Shown one piece after another: positions 33,691 through 44,767 of a stretch of 64,000 bases of DNA. This DNA comes from Platerodrilus igneus (lineage: Eukaryota; Arthropoda; Insecta; Coleoptera; Lycidae). Every line of letters begins with the position of its first letter. Position 1 is the first letter of the stretch. The position numbers were made by a program, and so were the translations under genes. Where the stretch lies: assembly GCA_036346225.1 (NCBI GenBank), contig JARFIW010001342.1, positions 62,001-126,000 on the forward strand. Direction: 5' to 3'. A model generated the notes under the pieces. That model saw only the letters and a list, made by a program, of their open reading frames with translations. It was not told where the DNA came from and did no database searches.

Positions 33691-33740
33691 TATTGTCCTG
33701 ATGAAGCCCCTTACAAAAGTGGGCGAAACGTCGACTTTAA
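33691..33740 (+). ncRNA. Hammerhead-ribozyme-like motif, right end of the Penelope fragment
   Basis: CTGATGA (33698-33704), stem II GCCC...GGGC, GAAA (33725-33728) and the cleavage triplet GTC (33730-33732). Minimal stem III of palindromic ACGT. Stem I would be formed by TTGTC upstream and GAC downstream with an internal loop. Confidence 0.65.
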
Positions 33741-33796
33741 CCTATAAAACGGACACGGTCTCAACCCGGACCCATAAATAATTATATTACTGGTAT

Positions 33797-34884
33797 ACAC
33801 GTAACAAAACATTGAGGTTAGATAACTATTAGTAACATTCTGGTAAACTTTATTATTCACATTCAAATTTCCCGCAAAAAACCTCTTGTAATGGCGGATT
33901 GCGTTCAAGGTTATAGAATTTTGTCGGACAGACTTGAAACGAACCGACAAAGCCTTCACATCTATAAATCTGTGTCGATATTATAATATTTTATTACACT
34001 GCGGTATATTTTACAAGCGTTTTTTCTCTATAAACTAGCACAATAACTGATCTATTCTATTATGGCGCCCGTTTTCGCCCACATAAAACTCAACAAACCT
34101 TTCTCAAAAATCTCGCATAGCATGAGCATAGCAAGAACAAAAAATAAAGGCATATGCCTTTTAGAAAATAAACAAACGACCCAGCTGTAGCAATTTCATT
34201 TATAACTTAACATGAATCATCTTATTATATTTATGTGTGAACGATTTCTAACTTTTAAAAATCTGTATTATCATTACTAGCATTATAGTATAACACGCAT
34301 ATGGCAGAACTTAACGCATAGAATGTCTAACTCTACGCTACCGGATTAAATGTTACGAAACTAAATATTGATAAAGCAAAGCGCCATTTATATATAACTT
34401 GAAGGATCCAATAGGATTTGGAACGAGGCATATTTTCAAGTTATGCAACCCGCAAGAGCGATAAATCTCCACCCTTGTTTTACTTAAGGAAGTAAATGTA
34501 AATTCAAATTTAAATTACATATTTTATTTATTTATTACAAAATTAACAGGTACATAACTCAGTTAGAGAGTGAGAATTAATTAGAATGTCTATATGGATC
34601 AGAGACTAGTTACCAAGTTACTTTGGTAACTAGTCTCTGATATGGATTAACAGTTTTCCATAGAGAACATTAATTTATCTATGCAGTTTTCTTACTACAT
34701 TATTTGAAATAATATATTTTGCGAATTTGTTTGATTCCAAACAATTAAAAATATCCGCCATGTTGTACTGCATTAAGAAATGGCACATGACATTAAATGA
34801 AACAGCATTACAGATATTAGGACGATGTCAATTAATTGTAAGAGATTATTTCTAGTATAATAAAATAATAATAATTATTATATA
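33797..34884. other. AT-rich spacer of segment B with hairpin, no gene recognised
   Basis: Matches 12936-13946 and 21728-21798 of segment A and holds the uninterrupted target site of Harb-2 near 34811. It contains a perfect inverted repeat at 34599-34616/34623-34640 (18-base arms, 6-base spacer). Confidence 0.55.
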
Positions 34885-35283
34885 TTATTGTACGGGCTAC
34901 TATTAACGCGTTTCACCAATTTAAAACAAGTAATAACAAAAATCTTTATTACGCACTGTTCACAAGTCTAATTAACAGTATATGTCTTATTTATAGATGT
35001 TTTCAGTCCAATTAACAATGAAGCACTATCACGCTAATGCTATTTACAAGCACTAATATCTTCTTAAACTAATTCCTTAACTACAAGTCTTCTTAGCAAC
35101 ACTAAACACTACTATAATTTATTTATTACACTTTTTTCTATATATGTATTTTACAAGCTGGTGGTACAATATTCACGTTCACATAACACAAATTTATATT
35201 TACTCTTGGACTTCCAAAAGCTTAACTAATTACTTTACACAATATGATTTATATACGACATTTGGATGTAGACTAACTCTGTA

Positions 35284-35767
35284 GCCTCCAGTAGCTTGAT
35301 GCGACGCTCTCAGCGTCGTTATATTGTCTCCAGGAGTTTTTTGGCATGTTGATGATGACTGATATGTTGTGGTGTTGTTTCTTGGTTGGACTTCTTAATA
35401 AATATGTTGGACTGGACTCCATGAGGCCTGCTCCTGGAATCCTCTTGTTTTGATGCAGTGAGCAGTTTCCCGGATCTTCCCCTTGGTTGTCCCCCAACTG
35501 CACGAGATCCGGATCCTGGGTACACTATCCTGTGGTTTTCGACCGACAGGATTGCTATTCGCCAAAGGCCATTCCATCGTCAGGTAGCTCGTCTAAACAG
35601 AACTGACGGATGTGCATCCCCGGCGACTTCACTTGTGTACCCATTTCTCGGCACCCCGCATAGCCGAAGAACTCCCTCAGGACGTCACCGTTCCGCTGCT
35701 CACCTTTGACTGCCGGGAGGCGGTGGTCGATAACTGTTGTTACCTCGTCGGCGTCTGGGCAACAACT
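35284..35767. mobile_element. Unidentified GC-rich insert, unit 1
   Basis: A 484-bp unit lying between two copies of ACTAACTCTGTA. It is much more GC-rich than its surroundings. It opens near a perfect palindrome GACGCTCTCAGCGTC and ends GGCGTCTGGGCAACAACT. It is similar throughout to unit 2. Long open frames on both strands carry no recognisable domain. Possibly a SINE or another short non-autonomous element. Confidence 0.6.
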
Positions 35768-35779
35768 ACTAACTCTGTA

Positions 35780-36248
35780 TCCGTGCATTGGCTGAACACG
35801 ACGCTCTCAGCGTCGTTAAAAGTGGCGGTCTTCTGATTGTTATGGTGTTTCTTATGTGTTGATGTTCTTGAATATATATATGTAGGCCTGGATTCCAAGA
35901 GACCTGCTCCTGGAATCCTCTTCTTTTGATGCAGTGAGCAGTTCTCCGGATCTTCCTCTTGGTCGTCCTCCAACTACACAGTATTCCGGATCCTAGGTCC
36001 ACTGGCCTGTGGTTTTCGATCGACAGGATGGCTACTCGCCACAGGCCGCTCCATCGTCAGGTAGCTTATCTAAACAGGACTGACGGATGTGCATCCCCGA
36101 CGACTTCACTTGTGTACCCATTCCTCGGCACCCCGCATAGCTGGAGAACTCCCTCAGGACGTCACCGTTCCGCTGCTCGCCTTTGATCGTCCGGAGGTGG
36201 TGGTAGGTATACGTTCGTTGCTGCCTCGTCGGCGTCTGGGCAACAACT
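35780..36248. mobile_element. Unidentified GC-rich insert, unit 2
   Basis: A 469-bp relative of unit 1 with the same palindrome and the same 3' end. It is followed by a third copy of the 12-base target ACTAACTCTGTA (36250-36261). The order target-unit-target-unit-target suggests two insertions at one site or one insertion followed by tandem duplication. Confidence 0.6.
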
Positions 36249-36408
36249 GACTAACTCTGTACTTCATCAGCAGTCTTATATACCCTGAATTAAATGGATG
36301 ATTCATACTCCGGTATATGCTAGAAGGTTTGAGACCTCTGTAGTATATTACATTGCTTACGGCGCTTGTGTGTTTAACGGGTTGCGTAACAGCAGCTCGT
36401 AACATTAT

Positions 36409-37155
36409 TATACCACTGTGCACGCTTTTGACAGACATGGCCTAAGCTGCAAGCTAAGTGCCGGTCGTTTCTCACGCCATTCATCAGTTAACGATTTAAT
36501 AAAACGCAGTCTGTCCACAGCCCAAATTCCATGTTGTTTAGAACCATTAGGCACCAGTCGAGATGATGATAAACGTCCAGACGGTGTGACGCTTATCCCC
36601 TGGAAATGTGGTAAACCGGTTGTATGGAACTTCACATGCATTGATACTTGGCCCTTTCACACGTTAGATCCACTTCTACCTCCGCGTGTGCCGCAGCTAT
36701 ATATGGAGAAAAAAATAAAATATCAAAATATAAACACTTAGAAAATAACTATATTTTTGTACCGATAGTAATTGAATTCGGGTGTTTTCGGTCCTATAGG
36801 TTTGAAATTTATTAAAGTAATAGGCAAAAAAATATCCGTTGAAAATAACGGGCCACCTCATTTTTCATCCAAAACATCGGCATTGCCATTCAAAGAGGCA
36901 ACGCCACCTCTTTCTTAGGAACTCTCCCTTCCACTCATTCAATTGATGAAATAATTACAGCCACAAAAATAAATAAATTCACATTCAAAAATCAATCTTG
37001 CAACAACAAACCCAACTACATACCTAATCTTCATTCGTCAAAATAATCAATTCCCATCCAAACCTATTTTTCTACTTGCCCTGGCCCATCAAACAATGAG
37101 TCAGAATATCCAAACAATACCACCCAATACCACACAAATCCAACCAACAACAACT
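36409..37155. other. Spacer of segment B, no gene recognised
   Basis: Collinear with 22350-23099. The frames on both strands do not survive comparison with segment A. Confidence 0.45.
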
Positions 37156-37160
37156 AAAGT

Positions 37161-37752
37161 TGTTTAAATTTGTAAATGAATTCGCGCCAATAATTTAAAA
37201 ATAGACGTTAAATTTCCGTCATTTCGGACAGTTGCGTTTGCGCAAAAGAATGCGCAGACGCGGAGTGGCAGAAGTGCGCGTTTTTCCGTCAAGTCAAGAC
37301 TAGTCAACAAAACTTCGAACAGTGAGGTTGATCTGTGTGCCTTTTTTTGTCTTCTCTTTCAGGTATGTAGGTTTTCTGTCTTGTACCTATTATCGTTCCT
37401 CCTACCTGGTTGATCCTTTATCGTACCGCTACACAAGAAGAGGGAAGGCAAATTAATCTGGTGTCAACGGGGGCGAAGGTCGACTCAAGCCCAACTAACG
37501 CCGAGATCCTATAGCTGCCATGTTGTGAAGAGCTCCACAGTTTACGTGAGTACATTTTATCTTTTCCTATAATCACAATGAACATTTTTTGCATGTGATA
37601 CAATAATTTGAAACATAGATCTGACGTAATATTTCGTGGCGCAATATTATGTACGTGTTTATTATATGTATTGCCAACTGTCGTAGTGGCTCTTATCAAT
37701 TACGCCGGGACTTTAACAGTATACCTTAGAATAGAACGACCAAGATTATAAT
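37161..37752 (+). mobile_element. Solo LTR of the 0.6-kb family (copy 1)
   Basis: Flanked by AAAGT (37156-37160, 37753-37757) and absent from segment A. It is similar to copy 2 along its length, for example ATGCGCAGACGCGGAGTG and AATTACGCCGGGACTTTAACAG. The end has drifted from the expected TAACA. No internal region, so it is solo. Confidence 0.75.
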
Positions 37753-37903
37753 AAAGTAAACACCCCTAAAAGGAAACGTCTTTTAGGCGAACTACAGACA
37801 AACCACATACATGACATTAAAATTGTGAATGAGCTGAACAAGAATAACAATGGCGAATCGCAAAAATTAACACCACATAACTTATGGGCAAACTCGTCTA
37901 ACA
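37753..37903 (+). pseudogene. USP10-like retrocopy, segment B, 5' piece
   Basis: Matches 24767-24918 of segment A. It encodes the lysine- and asparagine-rich linker ahead of the hydrolase domain. It is cut by the solo LTR at 37904 and continues at 38534. Confidence 0.6.
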
Positions 37904-38529
37904 TGTTACATGCCAAAAATTGGCATTGTAAGTTTTTAATTTGCGAGTGAATTCGCGCCAATATTTTAAAAGACTTGTGCGTGCATTATCGTCGCTTTAA
38001 ACAGTTGTGTCGGCGCCCGAGAATGCGCAGACGCGGAGTGCGGAAGGAAGTGGGCATTTTCCGTCACGTCATGGACTAGTGAAGGAGACGTCGAACAGTG
38101 TGGTTATCTGTGGTGTGCCTTTTGTCTTGTCTTCTCTTTCAGATAATGTAGGTTTCCTGTATCGTACCTTTTATCGCTCCCCGCCTTATTCCTATCGTTT
38201 CACTACAATAAAAGAAGAAAGAAGACAAATTAATCTGGTATCAACGGGGGCGAAGGCCGACCCACGCCTAACTAACGCCAAGATCCTATAGCTGCCATGT
38301 TGTGAAGAACTCCACAGTTTACGTAAGTACATTTTATCTTTTCGTATAATCACAATAAACATTTTTTGCATGTGATACAATAATTAGAGACGCACATCTG
38401 ACGTAATCCCTTGTTGCACAATATTAGGTACGTGTTTATTATATGTATTGCCAACTGTCGTAGTGGCTCTTATCAATTACGCCGGGACTTTAACAGATAC
38501 CTTAGACTAGAACAGCATGGAGTATAACA
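37904..38529 (+). mobile_element. Solo LTR of the 0.6-kb family (copy 2) inside the USP10-like retrocopy
   Basis: Starts TGTTACATGCC, ends GTATAACA and has the target duplication AACA (37900-37903, 38530-38533). Segment A shows the undisturbed sequence CTAACAACAAAG at the same point, so the boundaries are exact. Confidence 0.88.
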
Positions 38530-38533
38530 AACA

Positions 38534-39480
38534 ACAAAGGTGACGAAGAATGCCTTTCATTTCATTACAGTTTTGGGAACAACATACCAAATCTAGAATC
38601 TAATTTAGTTAAGAGATCGACAAACTCACCAACTTTTACTAACAGAACCGTTGAAGTCAAATCTAAATGATCCAAAATTAAATCAAATAAGGGAATATTT
38701 AGCAGCTCACACTTTTGAAAATAGAATTATAAACTTGAAACCTCGAGGTTTAATTAACCGCAACAATTACTGCTATATAAATTTAATATTGCAAGTGATT
38801 ATAGCATGTCCACTTGTTTGCAGTTTATTAAAAATCCTTTCCCAATACATGCCGTTTGCCTTCAAAAAGAAAATCTGTACACCCACAATTGAAAGCATGG
38901 TAAAATTTGTCTTAGAGTTTAATGATATTCCTGCAACGCCCAGATATGGACGGCATTCAAACAAAAATCACAAAAAGGAATACAGCACAATTATTAACTA
39001 CGACAAACCATTTGAACCATTTTGTATACACAAATTACTTGATGGTACTCGTAACGACGCTTTCTTAGAAAAAGGACGTCAAGAAGATGCGGAATAATTT
39101 CTGAGTTGCCTACTTAGTGGTTTAAATGATGAAATACTAGAACTATTGAAGTCGATCGACAATTACGAGGCAGTCAAAGATATTATACCAATAAATATTG
39201 ATCTAGATGAGGAAAAGTGAGGGATAAGACCCAAAAATAAAAACCCAACCACACGCTATACCATAACAAGACATACTCCCATCAACAATATCTTTAGTGG
39301 GTTACTATGCACCAGAATATATAGAGCAGATGACTCAATTACGGAAAATATACAGAAATTTTTTACATTACAGCTACGTATAGAGAAACGTATGATGTTA
39401 AAATAAAAATGTGTGGGGAAGCATTGATCATTTATTAATTAATATAACTAAGCGTAATGGCTATGAAATTTCGCATAGGT
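38534..39480 (+). pseudogene. USP10-like retrocopy, segment B, main piece
   Basis: Intronless deubiquitinase-like coding. It has RGLINRNNYCYIN with the catalytic cysteine (codon 38771-38773), ACPLVCSLLK, TIESMVKFV, and EKGRQEDAE followed by a stop at 39097. Coding resemblance continues past the stop with HTPINNIFSG near 39265-39300, which fits the middle of a USP10 catalytic domain, and FFTLQL near 39360. The histidine box is not found. Stops and frame changes make it a pseudogene. In cells USP10 removes ubiquitin from target proteins; this copy cannot. Confidence 0.68.
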
Positions 39481-39614
39481 ATTGTGGAGTGTTACAAAAT
39501 TAAATAGATATGTAATCATAGACAAAAACAAGATAAAGAAGTTAATGGTAAGATTCTTAGAAGTATAGCGCCATCCCTGCGCCGAGGAAGAAACTATTAC
39601 ACATTAAAAAAAAA

Positions 39615-39690
39615 GTCGTTGTAATTAAGCGGTCACCCATCCAAGTACTGAGCACGCCGGACATTGCTTAACTTCAGTGATCGGACGAGC
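39615..39690 (-). pseudogene. 5S rRNA-like fragment
   Basis: On the minus strand it reads CTCGTCCGATCACTGAAGTT onward, then CAGTACTTGGATGGGTGACC, the core of eukaryotic 5S rRNA including its internal promoter (A box, intermediate element, C box). The first 30 or so bases of 5S rRNA and its 3' end are missing, and a T9 run follows. It may be a 5S pseudogene or part of a 5S-derived SINE. The Jockey-like element's 3' tail abuts its start. Confidence 0.85.
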
Positions 39691-39857
39691 AACAACAACA
39701 ACAAAACAAGTTTATTAAAGCTTCTTAAGTACCTAATATTTACAGATATAACAATATAACATAAATATATGTTAGGGTGTATTCTTTCAGGTTGTTCGTG
39801 CCGTTGTGGCTTCACATCCTTTTCTGCATATTTGTTTGTTCTTTTATACTAATGTTG

Positions 39858-42607
39858 CTATATAGTGGCTGTTCTCAGTTGTCTGTGTTTGTTTTTGATT
39901 TGTGTGTTGTTTTTGCAGGAAAATTCGATGAGTGAAAAACCTACATTTAAATAGTTTGGGCTTGTTGCATATGTTACTTGCTCGCTAAATATTGATAAGT
40001 TTTGATATGGCAGTTTGTGCTTGATATGGTATTGTGTGTTCTGTTGTCTAGTTAAAGTTATGCTTTCTAGGAGTCTATTATTGTGAAGTTTTGTGCTATA
40101 GAATTTTTGTGCTATCTTGTCAATGTAAGTTCTTAGTGTTTCAATTTTTTCGAGTTTGTGTAGATCTCGTATTCTTGTGTACCTGTCCCGTCCGGTAATT
40201 AAGCATAGGCATTTATTTTGAAACCTTTGCATTGGCAGAAGTGCCGTTTGTGAGATGTTGCACCAGACCCGTGCCGGTGGGACATTTTGCTGTTTTTTGC
40301 AAGCAGGGAGTATAATGCCTTAGTACTTGCGTAGCCTTTTCTAATAGTCTGTTTAATGTGATGTTTGTAATTAAGTCTTTTGTCTAGATGTACGCTTAGG
40401 TATTTAACTGTATCCGTGTCCTGTATATATGTATTGTTAATTTTTATTGGTTTGAATGTTTTGGTATTTTTGAATTTTCTAGCGAATGCGATAACTTCTG
40501 TCTTTTCAGGGTTTACTGCTATTTTCCAGGTTTTATAATATTCCCGTAGGATATCTAAGTGAAATTGTACTTGTTGTGAACTTACTATTGCAATGTCAGA
40601 GTGTGCGTATATAGCCGTGTCATCTGCGTATAGTGCCGTTGTAGTCCGAGTGAATTCTGGAATGTCTTGCGTGTAAATATTGAATATTTTTCAAGTATAG
40701 AGCCCTGTGGGACTCGGCGTTAATTGTTTTAATGTCTGACAGTGCTGTGTTTGCTTTGACCGTAAATTTTCAATTTGTGAGGTATGACTGTGTTAGTTTG
40801 ATAAGGGGTTTTGGGAATCTTAGTTTTATTAGTTTAAAAATTATACCGGGAATCCAAATTTTATCAAACGCTTTTTGTATGTCCAGTAGTGTCATAGTCG
40901 TCACCTTGTTCTTGTTGTAATTGTTTATAATGTCAGTTGTGATTCTTACTAGTTGTTGCATTGTACTGTGTCCTTTCTTGAATTCAAATTGGCAATCTTG
41001 AGTGATGTTGAGTTTTTCTTCTGTTGTGTTTAGTCTTTGTAGTATAATCTTCTCACTTAGTTTTGTTAAGGTAGATAATAAGCTGATTGGACGATATGCA
41101 GTTGGGTCTTGTCTGTCTTTGCCTGGTTTTAGTATAGGTATAACTGTTGCTGATTTCCATTTTTTGTGGGAAATATCGCAATTTAAACATTCCATTTATT
41201 ATATAAACTATTTGTAGAATAGCCTTTTTGGACAGATTTTTGATTACAATATTTTGTATGTTATCCTCACCTGGTGCCTTATTTTTTGGAAGTGTTTTGA
41301 TTAATGTAGCAACTTCCTGCGGGCTTGTAATGAGTTCTGCAATTTCTTTTTCTTGTAGTGCATCGATTTCTAATAGAAATTTGTTCACTTCGTTGTGTAT
41401 TCTCGTATGTTGTGCTTCATCGGGAGTTGAGATGTGAACTCTTTCGAATTGGTTTGCGAGAATGTTAGCCTTTTCCTTGTCTGTGATATATTTTTCATTA
41501 TTGATTTTTAGTGGTGGAAGGTTTGTAAGATTTTTTAAGGACTTTTGTAATTTTCCAAAGCGAACTATCATGTGGATTTAGTGCTTCGAGTTTTTCTGTC
41601 TATACTTTATTTCTGTGGTCTTTGATTTGTGTTTTTATTATGGTGTTATAACTTTTAAGTTGTTCTTTTATTAGTGGATCTGCTGTCTGCTGCCAGCATT
41701 TTTTAATTCTATTTCTGATTACTATCATGTCTTTGATCTCTTCTGAGATAACGTCTTTGTTTGGGTTGATTTTAATTATTTTGGTGTGTTTGAGAACGGT
41801 TTTCTGTATCAGTTGTGTGAATTCATTCACTTTAGCGTCTAGCTTCGTAGGAATTTCATAATTTGTGGTTAAGTGGATGTAATCGTCTAGCGTTTCCCTA
41901 AACCGTTTCCAGTTGGTGTGCTTATATGATCTTATCCTTATAAATGAATTTGGCAATGATTGTATTTTTATTTTGAAGAGTACTGGATTGTGATCTGAGC
42001 AAAGTTCTGGGAGTGATTCTGGTGTGATTATGCAGTTAATGTTTTTGATTACCAGGATATCTATTGTTGTGGGGGTTGTGCCGTTCCATGGGTATAGTGT
42101 GGGAGTGTCCGGGTATACTATTTCTAAAGTGTTTCTATTTACAAATTCTCGTAGGATGAGTCCGTTGCGATTGTTTCTGTGACAGTTCCACGTAATGTGT
42201 CTTGCATTAAGGTCACCAACTAACACTACTTTGTTACTTACACTAGTTATGTTTATGAGATCTATGTCACTAAAATTGTTCTGGGGGGAGTTATATGCAC
42301 AGATTAAGGATGTGTTATTTAGCAGTCTAATACCTAACGTTTGTATACTACTTTGGGGTATGTCCGCTTCACAATAGGGTACACTATTTTTAATCACTAT
42401 GGCTACGCCTCCTTGTCAAGTGTTATTAATGCCATCTTTGCGTAGGATGGCGTATCCTCTTATTTTTACATTTTAAGAATTTTTCAATTTTGTTTCGTTT
42501 AGGAGTGCAATGTCTATATTGTTTGTTTTTATAAAGTGTATTAACTGTCCTAATTTACCCAACAGTCCGTCTGCATTCCAGGTCATGATTTTGGCTTCAT
42601 AATCCAT
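39858..42607 (-). pseudogene. Jok-1 ORF2: endonuclease and reverse transcriptase
   Basis: The ATG at 42607 opens an endonuclease (MTWNADGLLGK near the start, GDLNARHITWNC, CSDHNPVLF at about 42000). The reverse transcriptase follows with PGEDNIQN, KPGKDRQDP, AYRPISLLS, TLLDIQKAFDKIW and a YADD active site at about 40620. The C-terminal part (MQRFQNKCLCLITGRDRYTR) ends at a stop at 39858. Stops or frameshifts occur near 42475, 42415, 41590, 41160 and 40740. The endonuclease would nick DNA and the reverse transcriptase would copy the element RNA there. Confidence 0.85.
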
Positions 42608-42786
42608 ATTGATTTATATTTATAGCAAAGTTGTTGAATGCCGTGAATTTTTCAATTAGTGTGTTGCAGTTTTTTAAAACACCATTTAAATGTTTGACGG
42701 CTCTTAGCATGCCTTTTACACTAATTAGTTTGTTTATCTCTCCCAGCTCTTTAATTAGTACTTGGAACTCTTCTATGCCATCTGGA

Positions 42787-44210
42787 TTAGTTGTTGCTTT
42801 TCCCGGTGTCTGCTGTTGAGGTTGGGAATAGTTTTGTGTTTTCTAATGGGTTTACGTTGGTTGAGATATTTGGGAATTGCACCCTGCTTCTGATATCTGG
42901 GGTTATTTGTTTCTTATTTGTTTGATAAAATGTAGGTGTTGTCTTAAGTACTTTTTCTGTTACTTTTTTAATTATTTTAATGTATTCCGGACATTCCTCG
43001 CTGCTAGGTGGGTGGGGACCATTGCAATTTGCGCATTTTGCAGGAGTATCTCGTGTTTTGGTGCATGTGTACATCCAATGTTCCGCCGCGTATTTGACGC
43101 AACGTATAGCCCCTCTACAATTCCCTGTGGCATGAGACCATTGCTGGATTCTTCTACACTGGGTGATGCGTTTTTTGTTATGTTGTTCCCACGAAATCTT
43201 TGTGTATACGACATTTTTAATTTCGGTTTGCAACTTTTTAAGTGTGATGTCGTTCGTCGTAATTACTAGAAACAGTGGTGTAAATTTGGTTTTCATTTTG
43301 TAACAGTTTGTTACAGGGATATTCTTATTTATTAATTCTTGCTCAATTTCTTCCGGTTCGACATCACTTGTTAGTTCGCACGATACAAACGCGTGCGATT
43401 TCTCGTCCGAGCCTGCAAATGTGTGGAATTTAGCATTTTCAGTCTCCATATATTTTATAAATTTTTTGCGCTTTTCTATGTCTATTATGAGAATATTTGT
43501 ATTATTTGAAGTGTATTTTATTATAAATCCCTTATGTAACCTGCTGTTTAAATTAGTTACAAGTTGTTTATGGTTTATGGCTTTACCGTGTATTACTATT
43601 GGAGGCGGCAGTTTAGCACTGTGTGGCTTACTTCCTATTTCTGTTCTATCAAAGTTACTAACGCTATCACTTTCGCTTTCTGATCCATGTTTTTATCCGG
43701 TTCATCATGAGCTTTCTGTGTATTTAAAAGGTCGTATCGATTACCAGATACTATTTTTATTTTGCTTGGATTGTCTTTAGATTTTGCATATTTTTTAGGT
43801 TTACTAAAACCTTCATCATCAATTTCACGGCTTGTGATACCTTTTGCTTTAAAATTGTTCATAAAAGTGGAATTTATTGCGATGGTGGTAGTCATTGTTC
43901 ATGAATTATTCACCTTTGCGTCCGTGACTTTACACAGGGCATTCTCACATTCTTTCTGAGAGTGGTTATCCTTGAAATCTACCTGCATTTCCGTTTCTCC
44001 GTCGGAATTTTGCGTGTTAATGACTTGTACACTTGTATTTGAAGCATTTTTAATAATTACATTTTCCTTAGCGTGATTCACTACTGTTTTCACTTCCATA
44101 TTATTCTTATCTTGTAGCTCTTTGTTTACAGCTTTGAACACAATGGTATTTAGCGAATTTAAGAATTTGGTTGTCACTTGTTCAACGGTGTCACTAATTA
44201 TTTTGTTATT
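42787..44210 (-). pseudogene. Jok-1 ORF1 (Gag-like), main part
   Basis: Continuation of the frame that starts at the ATG at 48992 and is interrupted by RTE-3. After an acidic section it contains PPPIVIHGKAINHKQL (near 43580), the usual lead-in to the RNA-binding domain, then three CCHC-type zinc knuckles between about 43160 and 43000 (CRRIQQWSHATGNC, CANCNGPHPPSSEEC). It closes with a C-terminal tail at 42787. A frame change lies near 43897. Such proteins bind the element RNA. Confidence 0.8.
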
Positions 44211-44767
44211 TGTCATCATCATTAGGTCTTCAGTCCTGGAACTGGTTAGACGTGTACCCTCATTGCTTCCTATTCTGAACTAACCCGCACATTTCCCTAA
44301 AAATTGCACAGTTTGCTTCTATCACTAATCTGATCTAGGTCTACATCTACCTCTTTTTTTCCTATCTCTGCTTGTAATATATCCCATACTATTCCCCAAA
44401 AATGCCTTAGAACGTATTCTGCCCTTTTATTTCTTCTATTCTTTTTCCCCCAGATATTCTTGTTCCTCTACTATTTCTATAACCTATTTGTTATTAACTT
44501 TGTCTGTCCATGGTATCATCCCTATACATCTGACGCACAGCATTTCAAAAGGTTGCAACCATTTTTCTGTCTGCTTTTGAGACTGCCCGTATTTCATAGG
44601 CATACTGTGCTGTGCTTCACACTTATGCTTTCAACAATTTTCTTCTTGTTCTATGTTTGTTGTCTTTCATCATAGGCGCTGTTCTTTCTTGTTATATGCA
44701 GTTCGGTCCCCTTCTATTGTTTTACAATTATATACCCTATTTCTCCGACATTCAGTGGTATATGAAG

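Larger units (their letters stand above)
32950..33784 (-). mobile_element. Penelope-like retroelement, 5'-truncated
   Basis: Flanked by TATTACTGGTAT at 32938-32949 and 33785-33796, with an empty site near 12920-12935 in segment A. On the minus strand it encodes the C-terminal GIY-YIG endonuclease of Penelope elements. Both ends carry the same sequence in opposite orientation, with the phrase CGAAACGTCGACTTTAAC and a hammerhead-like core, the known feature of Penelope terminal repeats. The reverse transcriptase part is absent. Confidence 0.88.
34889..36404 (-). mobile_element. Solo LTR of the Gypsy-2 family (segment B), with inserts
   Basis: Same solo LTR as 21803-22345, with target duplication TTAT (34885-34888, 36405-36408). 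It is interrupted between 35271 and 36261 by two GC-rich units. Without them its length equals the segment A copy. Confidence 0.87.
31262..38982 (+). repeat. Paralogous segment B
   Basis: Direct-orientation copy of segment A. It starts within the transposase gene of the Harbinger element (match to 1223) and runs past the end of A's USP10-like fragment. Private insertions are the Penelope fragment (32950-33784), two GC-rich units (35284-36248) and two 0.6-kb solo LTRs (37161-37752, 37904-38529). The two segments differ by many substitutions and small indels, so the duplication is not recent. Confidence 0.8.
39691..44210 (-). mobile_element. Jockey-like non-LTR retrotransposon (Jok-1), main part
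   Basis: On the minus strand it ends in AATAAACTTG and a (TTG)n tail at 39691. It contains ORF2 (42607 down to 39858) and most of ORF1. ORF1's start lies beyond RTE-3 at 48992, so the element resumes at 48870. The 13 bases TGATCGGACGAGC occur right at its 3' edge (39678-39690) and again at 53729-53741, possibly its target duplication with a second element lying in between. The overall gene layout (CCHC gag, endonuclease, reverse transcriptase, no RNase H) fits Jockey. Confidence 0.8.

Noticed and set aside
35273..36640. Several overlapping open frames on both strands
   Set aside because: They come from the high GC content of the two repeated units. The frames are not kept between the two units and show no domain.
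24767..39480. A working host deubiquitinase gene
   Set aside because: Stops precede and follow the catalytic box, a solo LTR interrupts it, and no introns or start region are seen.
39615..39690. A functional 5S rRNA gene
   Set aside because: Both ends of the 5S sequence are missing and a LINE tail replaces its upstream part.
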